From Pseudomonas sp. R76 (GTDB taxonomy: Bacteria; Pseudomonadota; Gammaproteobacteria; Pseudomonadales; Pseudomonadaceae): DNA of 64,000 nt. The translations under genes were made by a program, and so were the position numbers. The DNA lies in assembly GCF_009834565.1 (NCBI RefSeq), contig NZ_CP019428.1, forward strand, positions 4,216,001 to 4,280,000. Reading direction: 5' to 3'. The notes under the pieces were generated by a model. It searched no databases, had not been told where the DNA came from, and saw only the letters and a list, made by a program, of their open reading frames with translations. Shown here in pieces: positions 27,826 through 36,845 of this stretch. Each line of letters starts with the position of its first letter. Position 1 is the stretch's first letter.

Positions 27826-28196
27826 GCATAACAAGAATAAAAAGCGCCAAACCTAATAAAAATAAGACGAAACGACTCTGACATAACAAAAACAACACGG
27901 CAGAGACGCAGCTAACAGATTTTTTTGGAGAAGATGTGCTTCGCAGGGTACGGCGTGCCGAAACCCGCAACCGGTTAGAGAAAAATAAAACTACCTCAGG
28001 TAGCTACCCACTGGTTGGATCGATAACGAAGAAGCAGATCAGCGCTCAAAAAAATACGTTTGCTCTTGACCCCGGATGGGGGTCACCCAAAACAGCGGTA
28101 AAGGGTAACGGTTGCCAAAAACAACAATAGACCGCCCCTCAATAATAAAAAAAGAGCACGCAACGACAAATTAAAGGGGACCTTCGGGTCCCCTTT
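27826..28196 (+). ncRNA. crcY: CrcY-like small RNA (Hfq/Crc-sequestering)
   Basis: This AT-rich, non-coding stretch holds about six A-rich CA motifs (AAnAAnAA) of the type bound by Hfq with Crc: AACAAGAATAA (27830), AATAAAAATAA (27855), AACAAAAACAA (27885), AAAAATAAAA (27981), AAAAACAACAA (28117) and AATAATAAAA (28141). It ends in a strong hairpin (28173-28196). The predicted length of about 370 nt agrees with known CrcY/CrcZ RNAs. In P. putida crcY lies next to mvaB (HMG-CoA lyase), exactly as here. By titrating Hfq/Crc, such RNAs relieve carbon catabolite repression under CbrAB control. A 64-codon open frame inside (27936-28130) looks spurious. Confidence 0.85.
28173..28196 (+). terminator. 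crcY terminator hairpin
   Basis: Perfect 10-bp stem AAAGGGGACC / GGTCCCCTTT closed by a TTCG tetraloop (28183-28186). The 3' arm ends CTTT followed by GTGCTTTGT, so the U tract is short but the stem is very stable. Confidence 0.85.
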
Positions 28197-28242
28197 GTGC
28201 TTTGTGGGATTCGACAAACGCCGGTCTGGCACCAATCAAAAA

Positions 28243-28333
28243 ATGTGGGAGCGGGCTTGCTCGCGAAAGCGGTTTATCAGTGACAGATGTGCTGGCCGAC
28301 ACTCCGCATTCGCGAGCAAGCCCGCTCCCACAT
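28243..28333. repeat. REPIN, GGGAGCGGGCTTGCTCGCGA class
   Basis: Inverted arms beginning ATGTGGGAGCGGGCTTGCTC at 28243 and ending GCCCGCTCCCACAT at 28333, placed between the crcY terminator and the stop codon of the acyl-CoA synthetase gene. Confidence 0.93.
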
Positions 28334-28346
28334 GGTTTTTGGGTTG

Positions 28347-29984
28347 TTAGTGGGAACGGGTTCTCAGTTCCTCAATCGACATCTCGCGCATGCGAAACTT
28401 CTGGATCTTGCCCGTCACCGTCATCGGGAATTCATCCACGAACTTGAAATGCTTGGGCGTCTTGAAGTGCGCAATGCGGCCCTTGCACCAGGTTTGCAGC
28501 TCGAGCGCGTTGGCCACATGGCCGGGGTGGAACTTGACCCAGGCGACGATCTCTTCACCGTAACGCTCATCCGGGATGCCAATAATTTGCACATCCGCCA
28601 CTGCCGGGTGGGTGAAGAAAAACTCTTCCAGCTCGCGCGGGTACACGTTTTCGCCGCCGCGAATAATCATGTCCTTGTTGCGCCCGGCGATGCACACGTA
28701 ACCGTGCTCGTCCATGCTCGCCAAGTCGCCAGTGTGCATCCAGCCGGCCTCGTCGATGGCGTCGCGGGTGCCTTCGGGGTTATTCCAGTAGCCGAGCATC
28801 ACGCTGTAACCACGAGTGCACAGTTCGCCGATCTCACCGCGTGCAACCGTGTTGCCGTCGGTGTCGATGATCTTGTTTTCCAGCTGTGGCTGGGTGCGGC
28901 CCACGGTGGTGACGCGGCGCTCAAGGTCGTCATTCGCGCCGGTTTGCAGCGACACCGGGCTGGTTTCGGTCATGCCATAGGCGATCTGCACTTCGCCCAT
29001 GTGCAGCTCGCTGATAACCCGGCGCATCACTTCGATGGGGCACGTGGCGCCGGCCATGATGCCGGTGCGCAAGGTCGCCAGGTCGAACTCGCCCCGGCGT
29101 GGGTGATCGAGCAGCGCGATAAACATGGTCGGCACGCCATACAGCCCGGTGGCGCGTTCCTCGGCGACGGCGCTTAAGGTCAGCAGCGGGTCGAAGCCGT
29201 CGTTGGGGTAAATCATGGTGGTGCCGTGGGTGATGCAGCCGAGGTTGCCCATGACCATGCCGAAGCAGTGATACAGCGGCACCGGAATCACCAGGCGGTC
29301 CTGCGCGGTAAGGCCCAGGCTTTCGCCGACCATGTAGCCGTTATTGAGAATATTGTGGTGACTGAGCGTGGCGCCCTTGGGGAAGCCGGTGGTGCCGGAG
29401 GTGTACTGAATGTTGACGGCTTGATCGAAGTGCAGGCCGGCCTGGCGCGCTTGCAGTTGTTCGGGCGGCACGCCTGCGCCGAGGGCTGCCAGTTGCTGCC
29501 AGGGCACAAACCCTGGGGGCGGGCTGGGGTCGAGGCTGATTATCGCGCGCAGGTTGGGTTGCAGTTCCTGCAGCATGGCGTGGTAATCGGAGCCCTTGAA
29601 CGACCCGGCACACACCAGCCATTGGCAACCGGATTGCTTGAGCACGTAGTCCAGTTCACTGCTGCGATAGGCCGGGTTGATATTGACCAGAATCACACCC
29701 AGCTTGGCGCTGGCGATTTGGCTGATGCACCACTCGGCGCAATTGGGCGCCCAGATGCCCAGGCGGTCGCCGGTTTGCATGCCCAGGGCGAGGAAGGCAC
29801 GGGCGTGCAGCTCAACCGTTTCGGCCAGTTGCCGCCAGGTATAGCGGCGCTGCTGATGGCGCACCACCAAGGCTTCGCCATCGGCGTGCTGCGCAACCGT
29901 GTGATCGAAGGCCTGGCCGATGGTCATGGCCAGCAAGGTCTTGTCCTGAGCGCCACGGCTGTAGCTCTGATTCGGTTGATCCAT
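28347..29984 (-). CDS. AMP-dependent acyl-CoA synthetase of the liu region
   Basis: A 545-residue ANL-family acyl-CoA synthetase. [22 protein letters not shown] is the P-loop-like A3 motif, [10 protein letters not shown] is A5, [39 protein letters not shown] covers A7-A8, and [12 protein letters not shown] carries the catalytic Lys (A10). It activates a fatty or short branched acid as its CoA thioester, in the cytoplasm. Position, divergent from liuA with shared LiuR-type sites, suggests acids that feed isovalerate or leucine breakdown, but this is inferred. I chose ATG 29984 ([13 protein letters not shown]); the open frame extends 50 codons further through the operator region. Confidence 0.9.
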   Translation of the reverse strand: MDQPNQSYSRGAQDKTLLAMTIGQAFDHTVAQHADGEALVVRHQQRRYTWRQLAETVELHARAFLALGMQTGDRLGIWAPNCAEWCISQIASAKLGVILVNINPAYRSSELDYVLKQSGCQWLVCAGSFKGSDYHAMLQELQPNLRAIISLDPSPPPGFVPWQQLAALGAGVPPEQLQARQAGLHFDQAVNIQYTSGTTGFPKGATLSHHNILNNGYMVGESLGLTAQDRLVIPVPLYHCFGMVMGNLGCITHGTTMIYPNDGFDPLLTLSAVAEERATGLYGVPTMFIALLDHPRRGEFDLATLRTGIMAGATCPIEVMRRVISELHMGEVQIAYGMTETSPVSLQTGANDDLERRVTTVGRTQPQLENKIIDTDGNTVARGEIGELCTRGYSVMLGYWNNPEGTRDAIDEAGWMHTGDLASMDEHGYVCIAGRNKDMIIRGGENVYPRELEEFFFTHPAVADVQIIGIPDERYGEEIVAWVKFHPGHVANALELQTWCKGRIAHFKTPKHFKFVDEFPMTVTGKIQKFRMREMSIEELRTRSH

Positions 29985-30011
29985 AACGACCCCTGTTGTC
30001 TTTTTTGTAGG

Positions 30012-30070
30012 TTGACGTAAACGTAAACTACGATTGACAGCGCCGTAACGCAAGTTTACGTTAACGTAAA
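30012..30070. promoter_or_regulatory. two LiuR-type operators in the divergent liuA/synthetase promoter region
   Basis: TTGACGTAAACGTAAA (30012-30027) is near-palindromic and TTTACGTTAACGTAAA (30055-30070) is a perfect 16-bp palindrome. They are 43 bp apart and lie between the divergent starts at 29984 and 30133. Their likeness to the site at 26303 supports one regulator, LiuR. Confidence 0.78.
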
Positions 30071-30132
30071 GGTGAGCGCCCTCCCCTGGCGCTATCCACA
30101 CAACAACAAAGCTCACATTAAGGTGCCTGTCC

Positions 30133-31296
30133 ATGAGTTACCCGTCCCTGAACTTCGCCCTCGGCGAAACCATCGACATGCTGCGCGACCAGGTGCAGTC
30201 CTTCGTGGCCAAGGAAATCGCGCCCCGCGCGGCTCAAATCGACAGTGACAACCTGTTCCCCGCCGACATGTGGCGCAAGTTCGGTGACATGGGCTTGCTC
30301 GGCATCACGGTGCCGGAAGAATACGGCGGCGCCGGCCTGGGCTACCTGGCCCACGTGGTGGCCATCGAAGAAATCAGCCGTGGGTCCGCCTCTGTGGGCT
30401 TGTCTTACGGCGCGCACTCCAACCTGTGCGTCAACCAGATCAACCGCAACGGCAGCCACGAACAGAAGCTCAAGTACCTGCCCAAGCTGATCAGCGGCGA
30501 GCACATCGGCGCCCTCGCCATGAGCGAACCGAATGCCGGCTCCGACGTGGTGTCGATGAAGCTGCGCGCCGACAAACGCGGCGATCATTACGTGCTCAAC
30601 GGCAGCAAGACCTGGATCACCAACGGCCCCGACGCCAACACCTACGTGATCTACGCCAAGACCGACCTGGAAAAAGGCCCGCACGGCATCACCGCATTTA
30701 TCGTCGAGCGCGACTCAACAGGCTTCAGCCGCAGCAACAAGTTCGACAAGCTGGGCATGCGCGGCTCCAATACCTGCGAGCTGTTTTTCGATGACGTCGA
30801 AGTGCCCGAAGAAAACATCCTCGGCACGCTCAATGGCGGCGTCAAAGTGTTGATGAGCGGTCTCGATTACGAACGCGTAGTACTGGCCGGCGGCCCGATT
30901 GGCATCATGCAAGCGTGCATGGACCTGATCGTGCCGTACATCCACGACCGCAAGCAGTTCGGCCAGAGCATCGGCGAGTTCCAACTGATCCAGGGCAAGG
31001 TCGCCGACATGTACACCCAACTCAACGCCTGCCGCGCCTACCTCTACGCGGTGGCCCAGGCATGCGAGCGCGGCGAGACCACGCGCAAGGATGCGGCCGG
31101 GGTGATCCTGTTCAGTTCCGAACGCGCCACACAAATGGCCCTCGACGCGATCCAGATTCTGGGCGGTAACGGCTACATCAACGAATTCCCTGCTGGCCGC
31201 CTGTTGCGTGATGCCAAGCTGTACGAAATCGGCGCCGGCACCAGTGAGATTCGGCGGATGCTGATCGGTCGCGAACTCTTCAACGAAACCCGCTGA
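30133..31296 (+). CDS. liuA: isovaleryl-CoA dehydrogenase
   Basis: A 387-residue FAD-dependent acyl-CoA dehydrogenase converting isovaleryl-CoA to 3-methylcrotonyl-Co[22 protein letters not shown] and [12 protein letters not shown] are the FAD/substrate motifs. The Glu in [18 protein letters not shown] (about residue 248) fits the unusual catalytic-base position of isovaleryl-CoA dehydrogenases. [36 protein letters not shown] is the C-terminal signature. First gene of liuABCD; liuB follows after 12 bases. Confidence 0.96.
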   Translation: MSYPSLNFALGETIDMLRDQVQSFVAKEIAPRAAQIDSDNLFPADMWRKFGDMGLLGITVPEEYGGAGLGYLAHVVAIEEISRGSASVGLSYGAHSNLCVNQINRNGSHEQKLKYLPKLISGEHIGALAMSEPNAGSDVVSMKLRADKRGDHYVLNGSKTWITNGPDANTYVIYAKTDLEKGPHGITAFIVERDSTGFSRSNKFDKLGMRGSNTCELFFDDVEVPEENILGTLNGGVKVLMSGLDYERVVLAGGPIGIMQACMDLIVPYIHDRKQFGQSIGEFQLIQGKVADMYTQLNACRAYLYAVAQACERGETTRKDAAGVILFSSERATQMALDAIQILGGNGYINEFPAGRLLRDAKLYEIGAGTSEIRRMLIGRELFNETR

Positions 31297-31308
31297 AGGA
31301 GCGCGCCC

Positions 31309-32916
31309 ATGGCCACCTTACACACCCAGCTCAACCCACGCTCGGCGGAATTTGCCGACAACAGCGCAGCGATGCGCCTACAAGTCGACGCCCTGCACAG
31401 CCTGCTCGCCCACGTGCAGCAAGGCGGCGGCGCCAAGGCCCAGGAGCGGCATACCTCGCGTGGCAAACTGCTGCCTCGCGAGCGTATCAATCGCTTGCTC
31501 GACCCCGGTTCGCCGTTCCTTGAGCTCAGCCAACTGGCCGCGTATCAGGTGTATGCCGAAGACGTGCCGGCGGCCGGGGTGATTGCCGGGATCGGCCGCG
31601 TGGAAGGCGTCGAATGCATGATTGTCGCCAACGACGCCACCGTCAAAGGCGGCTCGTACTACCCGCTCACGGTAAAAAAACACCTGCGCGCCCAGACCAT
31701 CGCCGAGCAGAACCGCCTGCCGTGCATCTACCTGGTCGATTCGGGTGGCGCCAACCTGCCGCGTCAGGATGAAGTGTTTCCCGACCGCGAGCACTTCGGG
31801 CGGATCTTCTTCAACCAAGCCAACATGAGTGCCCAAGGTATCCCGCAGATTGCGGTGGTGATGGGCTCGTGCACCGCCGGGGGCGCCTATGTGCCGGCCA
31901 TGGCCGACGAGGCGATCATGGTGCGCCAGCAGGCGACCATCTTCCTCGCCGGCCCGCCACTGGTGAAAGCCGCGACCGGCGAAGTGGTCAGCGCCGAAGA
32001 CCTCGGCGGCGCCGACGTGCACTGCAAGATCTCCGGCGTGGCCGACCACTATGCCGACAGTGACGAGCATGCCCTGGCCCTGGCCCGGCGCAGCGTGGCC
32101 AACCTCAACTGGCGCAAACAGGGCGAGCTGCTGCAACGCACGCCGGTAGCGCCGCTGTACAGCAGCGCAGAGCTTTATGGGGTGATCCCGGCCGACGCCA
32201 AGCAACCGTTCGACGTGCGCGAGGTGATCGCGCGGTTGGTCGACGGCTCGGTGTTCGATGAGTTCAAGGCGTTGTTCGGCACCACGCTGGTGTGTGGTTT
32301 TGCCCACCTGCACGGCTACCCGATTGCGATCCTGGCCAACAACGGCATTCTTTTCGCTGAAGCCGCGCAAAAAGGCGCGCACTTTATCGAGTTGGCCTGC
32401 CAGCGCGGGATTCCCCTGTTGTTTCTGCAGAACATCACCGGCTTTATGGTCGGCCAGAAGTACGAAGCCGGCGGCATTGCCAAGCACGGCGCCAAGCTGG
32501 TCACGGCGGTGGCTTGCGCCAAGGTGCCGAAGTTCACCGTGATCATCGGCGGCAGCTTTGGTGCCGGCAACTACGGCATGTGCGGTCGCGCCTACGACCC
32601 ACGGTTTTTGTGGATGTGGCCGAATGCGCGCATCGGTGTGATGGGCGCCGAACAGGCGGCTGGCGTGCTGGTACAGGTCAAGCGTGAACAAGCCGAACGC
32701 GCAGGCACGGCCTTGCGCGCCGAGGAAGAAGCGGCGATCAAGCAGCCGATCCTCGACCAGTATGAAACCCAGGGCCACCCGTACTACTCCAGCGCGCGCT
32801 TGTGGGATGACGGCGTCATCGACCCGCAGCAAACCCGTGAGGTGCTGGCCCTGGCCTTGTCCGCTTCGCTGAATGCCCCCATCGAGCCGAGCCGCTTCGG
32901 CGTGTTCCGCATGTAA
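31309..32916 (+). CDS. liuB: methylcrotonoyl-CoA carboxylase beta subunit
   Basis: A 535-residue carboxyltransferase subunit. [22 protein letters not shown] starts the acyl-CoA carboxylase beta fold; [21 protein letters not shown] and [41 protein letters not shown] are the acyl-CoA and carboxybiotin sites. It transfers CO2 from biotin of LiuD onto 3-methylcrotonyl-CoA. Length is the family norm. Its TAA is followed by an ATG with the GGAG site used by liuC. Confidence 0.97.
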   Translation: MATLHTQLNPRSAEFADNSAAMRLQVDALHSLLAHVQQGGGAKAQERHTSRGKLLPRERINRLLDPGSPFLELSQLAAYQVYAEDVPAAGVIAGIGRVEGVECMIVANDATVKGGSYYPLTVKKHLRAQTIAEQNRLPCIYLVDSGGANLPRQDEVFPDREHFGRIFFNQANMSAQGIPQIAVVMGSCTAGGAYVPAMADEAIMVRQQATIFLAGPPLVKAATGEVVSAEDLGGADVHCKISGVADHYADSDEHALALARRSVANLNWRKQGELLQRTPVAPLYSSAELYGVIPADAKQPFDVREVIARLVDGSVFDEFKALFGTTLVCGFAHLHGYPIAILANNGILFAEAAQKGAHFIELACQRGIPLLFLQNITGFMVGQKYEAGGIAKHGAKLVTAVACAKVPKFTVIIGGSFGAGNYGMCGRAYDPRFLWMWPNARIGVMGAEQAAGVLVQVKREQAERAGTALRAEEEAAIKQPILDQYETQGHPYYSSARLWDDGVIDPQQTREVLALALSASLNAPIEPSRFGVFRM

Positions 32917-32931
32917 ATGGAGCCGTACCCC

Positions 32932-33738
32932 ATGAGCGATTTCAACACCCTCGAACTGATTACCGACAGCCGTGGCTTTGCCACGCTGTGGCTCAGTCGT
33001 GAAGCCAAGAACAACGCATTCAATGCCGAAATGATCCGCGAACTGATCATCGCCCTCGACCACGTACAAGGCGACCCGGCCCTGCGTTTCCTGGTGCTGC
33101 GCGGGCGTGGCAAGCACTTCAGTGCCGGTGCCGACCTGGCCTGGATGCAGCAATCGGCCGAGCTGGACTACCACACCAACCTCGACGACGCCCGCGAGCT
33201 GGCGGAGTTGATGTACAACCTGGCCAAGCTGAAAATCCCCACGCTGGCGGTGGTGCAAGGCGCCGCCTACGGGGGCGCGCTGGGTCTGATCAGTTGCTGT
33301 GACATGGCGATTGGCGCCGATGACGCGCAGTTCTGCTTGTCGGAAGTGCGTATCGGCCTGGCCCCGGCGGTGATCAGCCCGTTCGTGGTGCAGGCCATCG
33401 GCGAGCGCGCGGCGCGGCGTTATGCGCTGACCGCCGAACGCTTTGGCGGCCAGCGTGCGCGGGACATCGGTTTGTTGGCGGAAAGCTATCCGGCCAGCGA
33501 GCTCGACCAGCAGGTGGAACACTGGGTCGCCAACCTGCTGCTCAACAGCCCCGCCGCGATGCGCGCCAGCAAAGACTTGCTGCGCGAAGTCGGGAATGGC
33601 GCCCTCACCCCGGCCCTGCGCCGCTATTGCGAAAACGCCATCGCACGAATTCGCGTCAGCGCCGAGGGCCAGGAAGGCTTGCGCGCCTTCCTGCAAAAAC
33701 GCCCGCCCAGCTGGCAAGCGCAGGAGCCTCGTTCATGA
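32932..33738 (+). CDS. liuC: methylglutaconyl-CoA hydratase
   Basis: A 268-residue crotonase-fold enzyme hydrating 3-methylglutaconyl-CoA to HMG-CoA. The oxyanion-hole strands LVLRGRGKHFSAGADLAWMQ and VVQGAAYGGALGLISCCDMAIGADDAQFCLSEVRIGLAPAVISPFV include the catalytic Glu (CLSE). I chose ATG 32932 (MSDFNTLELITD), which has GGAG nine bases upstream; an ATG at 32917 adds MEPYP. It overlaps liuD by four bases (ATGA). Confidence 0.95.
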   Translation: MSDFNTLELITDSRGFATLWLSREAKNNAFNAEMIRELIIALDHVQGDPALRFLVLRGRGKHFSAGADLAWMQQSAELDYHTNLDDARELAELMYNLAKLKIPTLAVVQGAAYGGALGLISCCDMAIGADDAQFCLSEVRIGLAPAVISPFVVQAIGERAARRYALTAERFGGQRARDIGLLAESYPASELDQQVEHWVANLLLNSPAAMRASKDLLREVGNGALTPALRRYCENAIARIRVSAEGQEGLRAFLQKRPPSWQAQEPRS

Positions 33739-35660
33739 ACACACTGACCACTGTACTGGTGGCCAACCGCGGCGAAATTGCCTGCCGCGTGATGCGCACG
33801 GCCAAGGCCATGGGCCTGACCACCGTGGCCGTCCACAGCGCCATCGACCGCGATGCACGCCACAGCCGCGAGGCGGATATCCGTGTCGACTTGGGCGGCA
33901 GCAAGGCCACGGACAGTTACTTGCAGATCGACAAGCTGATTGCCGCCGCCCAGGCCAGCGGTGCCCAGGCGATCCATCCGGGCTATGGTTTTTTGTCGGA
34001 AAACGCCGGTTTTGCACGCGCGATTGAAGCGGCAGGCCTGATTTTCCTCGGCCCGCCCGCCTCGGCGATTGACGCCATGGGCAGCAAATCGGCTGCCAAA
34101 GCGTTGATGGAAACCGCCGGTGTGCCGCTGGTGCCGGGTTATCACGGCGAAGCCCAGGACCTGGAAACCTTCCGCGATGCCTGCGAGCGCATCGGCTACC
34201 CGGTGCTGCTCAAGGCCACGGCCGGTGGCGGCGGCAAAGGCATGAAGGTGGTCGAGGACGTCAGCCAACTGGCGGAAGCCTTGGCTTCGGCCCAGCGTGA
34301 GGCTCTGTCGTCCTTCGGCAATGGGCAGATGCTGGTGGAGAAATACCTGCTCAAGCCACGCCATGTGGAGATCCAGGTGTTCGCCGACCAGCACGGCCAT
34401 TGCCTGTACCTCAATGAGCGCGACTGCTCGATTCAACGTCGCCACCAAAAGGTCGTGGAAGAAGCACCGGCACCGGGCTTGAGTGTTGAACAACGCAGAG
34501 CCATGGGTGAAGCCGCCGTACGCGCAGCGCAGGCCATCGGTTATGTAGGCGCGGGTACCGTGGAGTTCTTGCTGGACGCGCATGGCGAGTTTTTCTTCAT
34601 GGAAATGAACACGCGACTGCAAGTGGAGCATCCGGTGACCGAAGCGATTACCGGCCTCGACCTGGTGGCCTGGCAGATCCGAGTCGCTCAGGGTGAGCCG
34701 CTGCCAATCACACAGGAACAGGTGCCGTTGATCGGGCATGCGATTGAAGTGCGCTTGTATGCCGAAGACCCGGCCAATGATTTCCTGCCGGCCACCGGGC
34801 ACCTGGCGCTGTACCGCGAATCGGCGCCAGGCCCGGGCCGTCGCGTGGACAGCGGCGTTGCACAAGGCGACAACGTATCGCCGTTTTACGACCCGATGCT
34901 CGGCAAGTTGATTGCCTGGGGCGAAGACCGCGAACAGGCGCGCCTGCGGTTGTTGAGCATGCTCGATGAGTTTGCCGTGGGCGGGCTTAAGACCAACCTG
35001 GGCTTTTTGCGGCGCATCATCGCTCATCCGGCATTTGCGGCAGCGCAGCTGGATACCGGATTTATCCCGCGTTATCAGGACGACCTGCTGCCGGCGCCGG
35101 GAGAGTTGAGCGATGCGTTCTGGCAGGCGGCGGGCGCGGCGTTTATGCAGAGTTTGCCCGCAGGCAGTGGTCCGTGGGCCGATACGCGCGGGTTTCGTGC
35201 CGGGCTGCCTGCCGAAGTGTCACTGCATTTGAGCTGCAATGGGCAGGACCGGCGGGTGAGGCTCGAGGGCGCCAACGCGCAGTGGCAAGACGAGCAGCTG
35301 TGGATCGAACACAACGGCGTGCGTCGCGCTCATCTGGCGGTGCGCAGCGAAGGCAGCGTGTACCTGCGCTGGGACGGCGAGATGCATGCCGTCAGCCTGT
35401 TTGACCCGATTGCCGCCGTCGAGGCTAACCAATCCCATCAGGGTGGCCTAACGGCGCCCATGAACGGCAGCATCGTGCGGGTGCTGGTGGAAGTCGGCCA
35501 GGCAGTCGAAGCCGGTACGCAGCTGGTGGTGCTCGAGGCGATGAAGATGGAGCACAGCATCCGCGCGCCCCAGGCTGGGGTGGTCAAAGCATTGTTTTGC
35601 CAGGAAGGCGAAATGGTTGCCGAAGGCAGTGCCCTGGTCGAGCTCGAAACGGCGGGCTAA
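33735..35660 (+). CDS. liuD: methylcrotonoyl-CoA carboxylase alpha (biotin) subunit
   Basis: A 641-residue biotin carboxylase plus biotin carrier. TTVLVANRGEIACRVMRTAKAMGL starts the biotin carboxylase; KATAGGGGKGMKVV is the ATP-grasp glycine loop, and EMNTRLQVEHPVTE the catalytic site. The C-terminal carrier has VLEAMKMEHSIRAP (biotinyl Lys at about residue 605). It carboxylates biotin with ATP and bicarbonate for LiuB. ATG 33735 overlaps the liuC stop. The annotated frame extends 36 codons further upstream inside liuC, which I do not consider coding. Confidence 0.96.
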   Translation: MNTLTTVLVANRGEIACRVMRTAKAMGLTTVAVHSAIDRDARHSREADIRVDLGGSKATDSYLQIDKLIAAAQASGAQAIHPGYGFLSENAGFARAIEAAGLIFLGPPASAIDAMGSKSAAKALMETAGVPLVPGYHGEAQDLETFRDACERIGYPVLLKATAGGGGKGMKVVEDVSQLAEALASAQREALSSFGNGQMLVEKYLLKPRHVEIQVFADQHGHCLYLNERDCSIQRRHQKVVEEAPAPGLSVEQRRAMGEAAVRAAQAIGYVGAGTVEFLLDAHGEFFFMEMNTRLQVEHPVTEAITGLDLVAWQIRVAQGEPLPITQEQVPLIGHAIEVRLYAEDPANDFLPATGHLALYRESAPGPGRRVDSGVAQGDNVSPFYDPMLGKLIAWGEDREQARLRLLSMLDEFAVGGLKTNLGFLRRIIAHPAFAAAQLDTGFIPRYQDDLLPAPGELSDAFWQAAGAAFMQSLPAGSGPWADTRGFRAGLPAEVSLHLSCNGQDRRVRLEGANAQWQDEQLWIEHNGVRRAHLAVRSEGSVYLRWDGEMHAVSLFDPIAAVEANQSHQGGLTAPMNGSIVRVLVEVGQAVEAGTQLVVLEAMKMEHSIRAPQAGVVKALFCQEGEMVAEGSALVELETAG

Positions 35661-35905
35661 AACTTCGCCGTGGCTTGCACGACCACGCCGAGGATTCGGC
35701 AATCGTCGCTGAACAGCAGCTTGGGATAAGTGGGATTGAGCGGCACCAGGTAAAGCTGGCCGCTTTCTTCCCTTAATTGGCGAAAGGTTGCCTGACTGCT
35801 GTCGGCCCATTGGGCGACCACCAACTTGCCGGGTTCGGCATCGATGGCCGGGTCTACCAGGATCATCATGCCGTCGCCGATGCTCAGGCCGCTGGGGGCG
35901 GTCAT
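35657..35905 (-). CDS. LexA/S24-like repressor, C-terminal half (split gene, catalytic residues missing)
   Basis: An 82-residue open frame starting MTAPSGLSIGDGMMILVDPAIDAEPGKLVVAQWADSSQATFRQL, which is the peptidase S24 domain of LexA/CI-type repressors. Its ATG overlaps the stop of the HTH half by ATGA. Reading back, the expected GDSM nucleophile box is GDAM (Ser to Ala), and the Lys of the catalytic dyad aligns with Arg in ATFRQL. So the domain would not self-cleave. It may be translated by coupling or be a remnant. See the HTH half at 35902-36288. Confidence 0.6.
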   Translation of the reverse strand: MTAPSGLSIGDGMMILVDPAIDAEPGKLVVAQWADSSQATFRQLREESGQLYLVPLNPTYPKLLFSDDCRILGVVVQATAKF

Positions 35906-36288
35906 GGCGTCGCCCGTGGCAGCCAGAAGGCTTCGCCACGGGCGTGGTAATCGGTCAGTTCGAAACGCGGGGCACCGTAGGTCGGGCGTTCTTCACGTAT
36001 TTCGCAGACGCCTTTCCAGTCGCTGACCGGGTAGCGGAAATACGGGTTGTAGTGATGTTCCAGAGCCGGCGCCTCTTCGGCTTTCTGGCGAATTTCCAGC
36101 GCGACTTCCAAGTAGCCCAACCCCAGCTCGGCGAGCACCCGGTTCATGTCCGCCAGGCTTGGCACACGGCGCTTGTTGAGCCAATGGCCGACACCGCCCT
36201 GGGACATGCCCAAGCGTTCGGCCAGTTCATCCTGCGTGACCTTGCGGTCTTTCATGTTGGCTTTGACCAACGCTATCCAGTTATCCAT
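35902..36288 (-). CDS. XRE-family repressor, N-terminal HTH half (frameshifted)
   Basis: A 128-residue frame with an N-terminal XRE helix-turn-helix (DNWIALVKANMKDRKVTQDELAERLGMSQGGVGHWLNKRRVPSLADMNRVL, residues about 2-55) and a linker ending DWKGVCEIREERPTYGAPRFELTDYHARGEAFWLPRATP. Full-length homologues continue from EAFWL into GDSMTAPSG; here about four bases seem to be missing after CTG, so the reading stops. Palindromes upstream (36298 and 36357) suggest a working, autoregulated DNA-binding half. I chose ATG 36288; the frame extends 20 codons upstream without similarity. Confidence 0.65.
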   Translation of the reverse strand: MDNWIALVKANMKDRKVTQDELAERLGMSQGGVGHWLNKRRVPSLADMNRVLAELGLGYLEVALEIRQKAEEAPALEHHYNPYFRYPVSDWKGVCEIREERPTYGAPRFELTDYHARGEAFWLPRATP

Positions 36289-36297
36289 GGGCGAGAC

Positions 36298-36371
36298 AAT
36301 ACGTTGCGTATTTGCCACGACAATAAACAGTTTGTAGTAATCCATCAAATGACATAAATACGATTCGTACT
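36298..36371. promoter_or_regulatory. pair of AATACG-N3-CGTATT operators
   Basis: AATACGTTGCGTATT (36298-36312, perfect arms) and AATACGATTCGTACT (36357-36371, one mismatch) lie between the XRE-type gene and the divergent gene at 36418. They resemble phage-type CI/Cro operators and are probably bound by the HTH half. Confidence 0.65.
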
Positions 36372-36417
36372 ATTATCGAGGGAAGGTTTTCGACATTCAC
36401 TCAGAGTACCCGCCCTC

Positions 36418-36768
36418 ATGACGACCAGCCCGAATCACCTGCCCGGCACGCCTGGAACCGACGAACTGTTGGGAATGCGCAACAGCGGCGCCGCCCGGCG
36501 CGCACTCGACTATTACTTGAAAGAAGATGTGTGCGCGCCGGTCGCGGACGAGCCGTTTTTCGACATCAAGCCCGGCATCAGCCATGAGGACGCGTTGATT
36601 CACGCTTCAGACCTATTGCGCAGCGCAGCAGCGGCAGCCTATGAGTCGGCAAACAGTCGCCGTGGCGACGGGCGGGACCTGGCGTTTTCAGTGGTGTATT
36701 TGATTGATATGGCGAAGGCGATGGTGGAGCAGACGTTGCGGGCGCCAGTGGGTCATACAAACGCATAA
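36418..36768 (+). CDS. DUF6124/DUF3077-like small protein
   Basis: A 116-residue soluble protein. After a variable N-terminus, the segment PFFDIKPGISHEDALIHASDLLRSAAAAAYESA with a late FSVVYLIDMAKAMVEQTL helix matches the small Pseudomonas family formerly DUF3077, now DUF6124, of unknown function. No signal peptide or membrane segment is seen. It is divergent from the split repressor and shares its operator region, so it may be its target. The family assignment is from memory of the motif and is moderately sure. Confidence 0.7.
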   Translation: MTTSPNHLPGTPGTDELLGMRNSGAARRALDYYLKEDVCAPVADEPFFDIKPGISHEDALIHASDLLRSAAAAAYESANSRRGDGRDLAFSVVYLIDMAKAMVEQTLRAPVGHTNA

Positions 36769-36811
36769 CCGGCAGCGCGCAAAAATATTTCTATCCCACG
36801 GATAAAAACAT

Positions 36812-36840
36812 TTGACTTGCAAATGATAATGATTATTATT
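36812..36840 (+). promoter_or_regulatory. Fur-controlled promoter of prrF
   Basis: TTGACT (36812-36817) and TATTAT (36834-36839) give a sigma-70 promoter with a 16-bp spacer. The stretch AAATGATAATGATTATTAT (36821-36839) is a good Fur box covering the -10 region. Confidence 0.85.
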
Positions 36841-36845
36841 GGGCT

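Noticed and set aside
27936..28130. 64-codon ORF with a GGAG-like site
   Set aside because: Lies inside the crcY transcript, starts with GTG, shows low-complexity AT-rich composition and no family likeness; the CA motifs and terminator explain the region better.
31378..33717. 779-residue minus-strand ORF opposite liuB/liuC
   Set aside because: Spans two well-supported plus-strand genes and reads as a GC-rich shadow.
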